Assembly (NCBI RefSeq): GCF_000003605.2
Contig: NW_003136847.1
Coordinates: 1 to 18,708 of the forward strand
DNA from: Saccoglossus kowalevskii
Lineage: Eukaryota; Hemichordata; Enteropneusta; Harrimaniidae
Direction of reading: 5' to 3'
Length of the DNA stretch: 18,708 nucleotides
Shown: positions 9,101 to 15,100 of the stretch, one piece after another
Layout: each line of letters opens with the position of its first letter
Numbering within the stretch: the first letter of the stretch is position 1
Position numbers and translations under genes: made by a program
The notes under the pieces: model-generated
The model's input: the letters and a program-made list of their open reading frames with translations, nothing else
What the model was told of the DNA's origin: nothing
The model's database searches: none

Positions 9101-12100
9101 TAGTGTGGGTATAAATGTGTGTATATCGCGAGATATACTCATGACTAGTTGAACCTTATTTGCATAACACCCTAGATTCATATCCTTGTCTAATTATCCT
9201 CGTTTTATTATCAGCAATAACACATTCAGCTATTATTTATCCTTTCCGTGACCCCGTGTGAACTTTTACGTCACTTTTCATATAAGGCGCGCCCCTAAGC
9301 GACCTAGCGCTTCCGTGACGTAATTGGGTACAATGGAGCAGGTCCTTCACAACCTCGATATCATATTGATCCGTAGCCGTCCGGCAATACATACACGGTT
9401 TTGAAAGATTTATGATTAACAACTAATAACCAATTATGTGAGAGATTAGAACAACATTGCTTTTAGTAGAATACGTCATTTTGACGTCACAGATGAGCCC
9501 ATATGTAAATAGCACGTATAGAAAATACAAAAACTTCAAAATTTGAAAATTCAGCTGCCAGTAAAAACGTACATCGTCGACCCCTTCCCGGCGTATTGAT
9601 GAGTAACTGGCACGTATGCGATGTGATTCACTAGGCCGAGGGCAAACGTCTTGTCTAGTCAGCGACAGTCGACAGAGACGACTGTATGTGACAACGCTGA
9701 AGGTCACAAGTTATACAGAAGTGCCGTCAATTCATCACGAAGTTTATAACGCAGACTTTAAAAAAACAGCAGGGAACAAAAAAATCTTGTTATGAACTCC
9801 GTCTAACCTTATAACGCACATTGTGAATGCAGAACAATCTCGTTCGTTGATTGATTCTCACGCCTACCTACCTTTTAGATTTACCGAACAGAAAATTACG
9901 GGCGAAGCGAAAAGTGGAATGAGAGGAACACCGATAACAATCAATTCAACGTCAATGTATTTGAAAACAAAACGAGACCTCTTTTGTTGTTAGTAACGAT
10001 ACCTGGGCCTCAATATATTAAACTGTAAACCAAATGTCGTCAATCACTCTCATAAATCATAATGTAACATTTCACTCTAAATCAGTTGTACATGATGCGC
10101 CAGTGAGTTTGGTGCCAGTATGACGCATGCATTTGTTTGTGGTATTTGAAAACAAATATTTAATTCGGACTGAATTATTTTTTTTATGAGTGAGTGGTTT
10201 CATATTAAACGACAGATGTAAATGGCGTATGGAGAGAAAATATTCCAAATATCTATATATAAACGTGACACGCTAAGCTGAATATGAGCCCTCGCAAAAT
10301 TCACTCCAGACATTAATTACTTAAAATCTGTTCCAGGCGCGTCTCTGGACACCGTAATCACTGGCGGAGCATGCGCGGTGAAGACCGTTACGCATTCAAT
10401 TTTTACTAGATTATTCCGACACCGCATGACCTTTCAAGACGAGAGCTGGTAATCGGAGCGGAATAAGCTACTGCATGTTTATGGCAATGTTGAAATGAAC
10501 CAAATATAGTCGCACAAAATCACATGGGTCATAGGTCAAACATCGAAGTATTAAACACATACTATTAATCTACCTGCACGTGTAGTATACACAGCCTTGT
10601 TCCCACCTACTTATTACCACGCATATCATTAGTCACAAATTAAAGAGTGCATTCATAATATGACGTCATCATAAATACTTCGTGCTTCTGCATCCGACGC
10701 GCGTTTGTCAATAATTCGTAACTTTGAAATTGAATATAAATAAAGTCGGTTTTTACAAATTAGTTTTTAACATAAAAAAATGCAAGTTACTAGTAATCTC
10801 AGTTAATGTCTCTCATGGCGCATTTGTGATTTATCACTGAACTGGGACTTGATTTTCAATGATGTATTTGTCAAACTAATCTAAAAATAATATTGCCATA
10901 CCCGTATATTATTTTTGAAGGTGATAACTTGTCAACATTTTAAAGAGTTTGTAAACATATTGTGTAGCCTTGCACAGTAATTCCAAGTAATGTGGCACAA
11001 TGCCCATGTTGATTAAAATCACTATAGTTATCATTAATTCGTGAGGTCAAAATGGTAATTGATCTATTACAACCAGGAAAACTTGACTAAATATGTATGC
11101 CTTTGTTGTTTGCACAATTCATGTAACTAAATTCCATACATTTTCCTATGCATATTAAGTTGTGGTAAGTTATGCTTATTTTCATGACACATATGAAACA
11201 ATACATCAAGTAATACAGATAAACACCATTCAGGACATATTTTGGAGTTTACCCAAACGAAGTAAACAGTAACAGGTTTGGGGGTAAAATATACAGCCGC
11301 TCGATATCTCACATTTTTTTTTTTTTTTTTTTGACATTTTTTGTATCACTCATAAACAAAAAAAATACAGAACTTAAGGGAATTAATACATTTTTTTCCG
11401 CTTAAAATGAGAAACCAGTGCGACGTAGTTTATTCTGCGAGACACAATCAGTTCTTTCTCTCTATACTGGCTATGTTTCCCCGAACAATGGCTTTAGTCA
11501 TTCTTAGCCAGTCAGCGCGGGTACACTACGTGCATGCTGAATATGTACCTGCTTTATCAGTGCTCAGAGCAGCCATCGTATCCTGTCAGAACAAGCACGC
11601 ATCTTCCAAATATTATGTGTATTTCTAAGCAATTCAACCTGAATATACATGATACTCGTAATAATTGGTAGTTAAATATGACGTAATACTTATAAAACAT
11701 CCACGCGACAAAAACAGTGACAGGCATGAAACTGGGGATGTTAGACACGTTTTATAAATATATTTTTTTTAAATCAAAATGAATGACAGAATTCAAATTG
11801 ACCAATCCGAAAACGACACCATCGCGAGTTCTAATTAATATTAATGAGTTGCTTCAACACCATCGAATCAGCAAGAACTTGATTTTTAAATAAGTTGGCA
11901 GTTGTCCTTTGAAGGGTTGCGCGCGCATTATGGGCGGGAAAGTGTGGAGCTCCCGGGCCAATTATTATTAAATATTTGAATTTGAATTTATTTGTATTTA
12001 CACATTGTTATAAATATGTTCATAAAATAAAGTACAGGTGTCTGCCGTTCACTGTAAATGATGTATATGTATATAATTATTTATTAACTATTTTCCCTAT

Positions 12101-15100
12101 TCTCCCTTACTGTTTGTATCTATGTGTAGGAAGCGGATGACGTCGACAATTCTCAAGAAATCGTAAAAAATTTACAGAGTCTGAAAGGTACCTCGAAGGA
12201 ATCTTCAGAATCAGAGGAAGGATCAGGAGGTGGTTCAATCGAGGAAGAACAAGAATCTGAAAACGATGGAACTGATGATGAGTCTGACGAGAATACGCCC
12301 TCGTCAGAGTTGAGGGGGTTCACGGCAAAGGAAAAAAACACAGAATTGTTCGCCGATGAATCAGGTGATGACGATGCTCGAAGCGGAGAAGAAGATGGTG
12401 ATGATGATGATGATGATGATGCTGACGAAAAGACAAATACTGTCCAGAGTGAAAGCGAAGAGGAAGGGTCAACCTCATTTGAAGACCTAAGTAAACCAGA
12501 GGAGATTGGAAATATTGAAAACGAGGTTCTTAAAGGAAATGAACATCCTGTGCCCACGGACACGAAGAACAATTTTTTCGCTAGCTTGATTGAAACTGAT
12601 CACGAATTATTACAAAAAGATCACGACAAGTTGAATAAACTCTATAAAATGGTGAGTTAAGTATGATTAATTAGGAGTTGCAAATCCAAACACGACAAAA
12701 CTTGCAGATGCGTAGGAGTGGTAGGCGTTATACAAGTCAAATAATTTATGGAGTCTGCGTACCGAAATTTCAGTGTCAAACTGAAATTGTCCAAGCGCCG
12801 GATATATGATGACATCGATTTCGATTAATTACATGTGTTTCGGGATTTGAATTACGTCACTTATTCAAGCGAAACATTATTTTCATGTACGTTTCCATGG
12901 AAACCATGTTCGTACATGTGTACACGACATGAATACATAAATCACCACATACTTTGTATTAAGACTTTCACATACATTTAAAATGTTTCAATTACTTAAT
13001 GTCGCACTCGCTGCTTATCAAGCTTGAACTCCCATTACTTTTAAGTCATGTGTATATATTTAGTACAACGTTTAGTTCATATGTAGGTATATATTTAGTA
13101 CAACGTTTAGTTCATATTTAGTGCGTTACGCGCGTGAGAGATAACATAACGTTCAATTCACATGTAGGTATATATTTAGTACTTCACGTGCGTGGGAGAA
13201 AACAACATTTAGTTCATATGTAGGTATATATTTAGTACTTCACGTGCGTGGGGAAAACAACGTTTAGTTCATATGTAGGTATATATTTAGTGCGTTACGC
13301 GCGTGAGAGATAACACAACGTTTAATTCATATGTAGGTATATATTTAGTACTTCACGTGCGTGGGGGAAAACAACGTTTAGTTCATATGTAGGTATATAT
13401 TTAGTGCGTTACGCGCGTGAGAGATAACACAACGTTTAATTCATATGTAGGTATATATTTAGTACTTCACGTGCGTGGGGGAAAACAACGTTTAGTTCAT
13501 ATGTAGGTATATATTTAGTGCGTTACGCGCGTGAGAGATAACACAACGTTTAATTCATATGTAGGTATATATTTAGTACTTCACGTGCGTGGGGGAAAAC
13601 AACGTTTAGTTCATATGTAGGTATATGTTTAGTGCGTTACGCGCGTGAGAGATAACACAACGTTTAATTCATATGTAGGTATATATTTAGTGTTTCACGT
13701 GCGTGGGGGAAAACAACATTTAATTTGTGTGAATCTTCATTTTGTAATAGGTTATTTCGCTATTTGCTGACAAAAATGACCAATATACAATACAGAAAAG
13801 AATATACGAAGACTTTTGTAAGTATCATATTTTAATTCTTATCAAGTACTAATCAATCTTCTTGGTCACAAATGGTCATATGATCTATAAATATTGGTTT
13901 CGGCCAATAACAGCCACTGGGGACGATTACTCAAGATATTGGCATTAATATTGGCTTGCAATTTGAGAAGTAATCAAGTTGCCAATTTGAAATTCGTCAG
14001 TGTCTATTAGCTCGTTAAGATGAAATGATTTAGGTCGTACTGTTAAATACACAATGTAATGCAATGTAATGTAATGTAATGTAATGTAATGTAATGTAAT
14101 GTAATGTAGGATAACCGAAGAGATACTAAATCGACGTCCTTTGGAATTAATGCATCGCCGCTTTGGTAAAAATCTTTGATAGTCACGGTCTCGTGCTGGT
14201 CTCAATACCGTTTGTATTTCGTGATTTTACTATTGTTTTGTTAACTGACATTGATCACTGTTATATTTCAATCAAACAGCTAGCGAGGAGAAGACATCGT
14301 ACGAACTACCAAGTAAGTTTATTAAATTGTTTGAATATATTGATATTTAAAATGCCGTCAAATAATTTACAAAAAAATACAGATAATGTAAATGACGTGT
14401 TCAGTACATTGATATATCTAAAATACTATTAGTTTTTGTTATAATTTCACATCTGACACAAATATTGTATCAAATAATTCTTATCCGCTAATGGATGAAG
14501 CGATGTCGTTGAGGGCGCAATTTGTGTTCCATTCTCCACCACCATCGGCAAACTGCAGAACAAGTCTCGCGGTTCCAAACGAGATCTTGGTAGCCATTTT
14601 TGAGAATAAGATCCATTCTCAAAAGTCCAGGCAGTAAAGCTCAACATACGACAGCCATTTGCATATTTAGGACTCATATAATAGGGCTAAGTGTCAACAA
14701 TTAATATCTAGGACGTATTCAATTCTCAGTCAAGATTTCCTAATCTACAAAATGTTACCTCAATTTACCTTTCTCATTTTAAGAAGAAGAAGAAGACGAA
14801 GACGAAGATGGGAGTAGTGATGACGACGAGAACGCATCCTTAGACAATCACAGTGAAGAAGACGAAGACGAAACGGTAGCCGGAGAAATTAACAGCGATG
14901 CGTGAGTTTTATTAATGCAGTTTTCTGATTACGACTCTTGAGTAGTACAAATGTCGAAACTAAGTCAATTGAATTAACGTTGAGATACATAACAGTTGCA
15001 TTCGGCGGGAAATTGTTCGGATATAATGAATGCAAAATAGCAATCTTGGATTCTCTTAGAGGCAAAGAACTGGAATATAATGAACACCGCGAATCGGATT

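Larger units (their letters stand above)
6607..12129 (+). other. Large intron of 5523 bases
   Basis: The intron is bounded by GTGAGT and TGTGTAG, phase 0. It contains MITE family B copy 1, a hairpin beside it, several poly-T runs (about 8303-8319 and 11314-11333) and a GC-rich patch (about 11915-11958). From 7770 to 12129 I find no exon that has both splice sites and an open compatible frame. Phase-0 cassette exons cannot be excluded by eye. Confidence 0.55.
12652..13750 (+). other. Intron of 1099 bases, two-thirds satellite-like
   Basis: The intron is bounded by GTGAGT and GTAATAG. The first 400 bases are unique sequence containing a palindrome at 12884-12918; most of the rest is the tandem array. 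Confidence 0.6.

Noticed and set aside
11127-11312. Reverse-strand 61-codon frame
   Set aside because: No motif, no splice context, and it begins near a poly-T run; probably intronic noise.
12153-12572. Reverse-strand Ser-rich open frame
   Set aside because: It is the complement of GAT/GAA/GAG codons in the acidic exon; Ser/Phe runs arise automatically.
13945-14205. Reverse-strand frame with a repeated HYITL motif
   Set aside because: The repeat is simply the translation of the pentanucleotide microsatellite.
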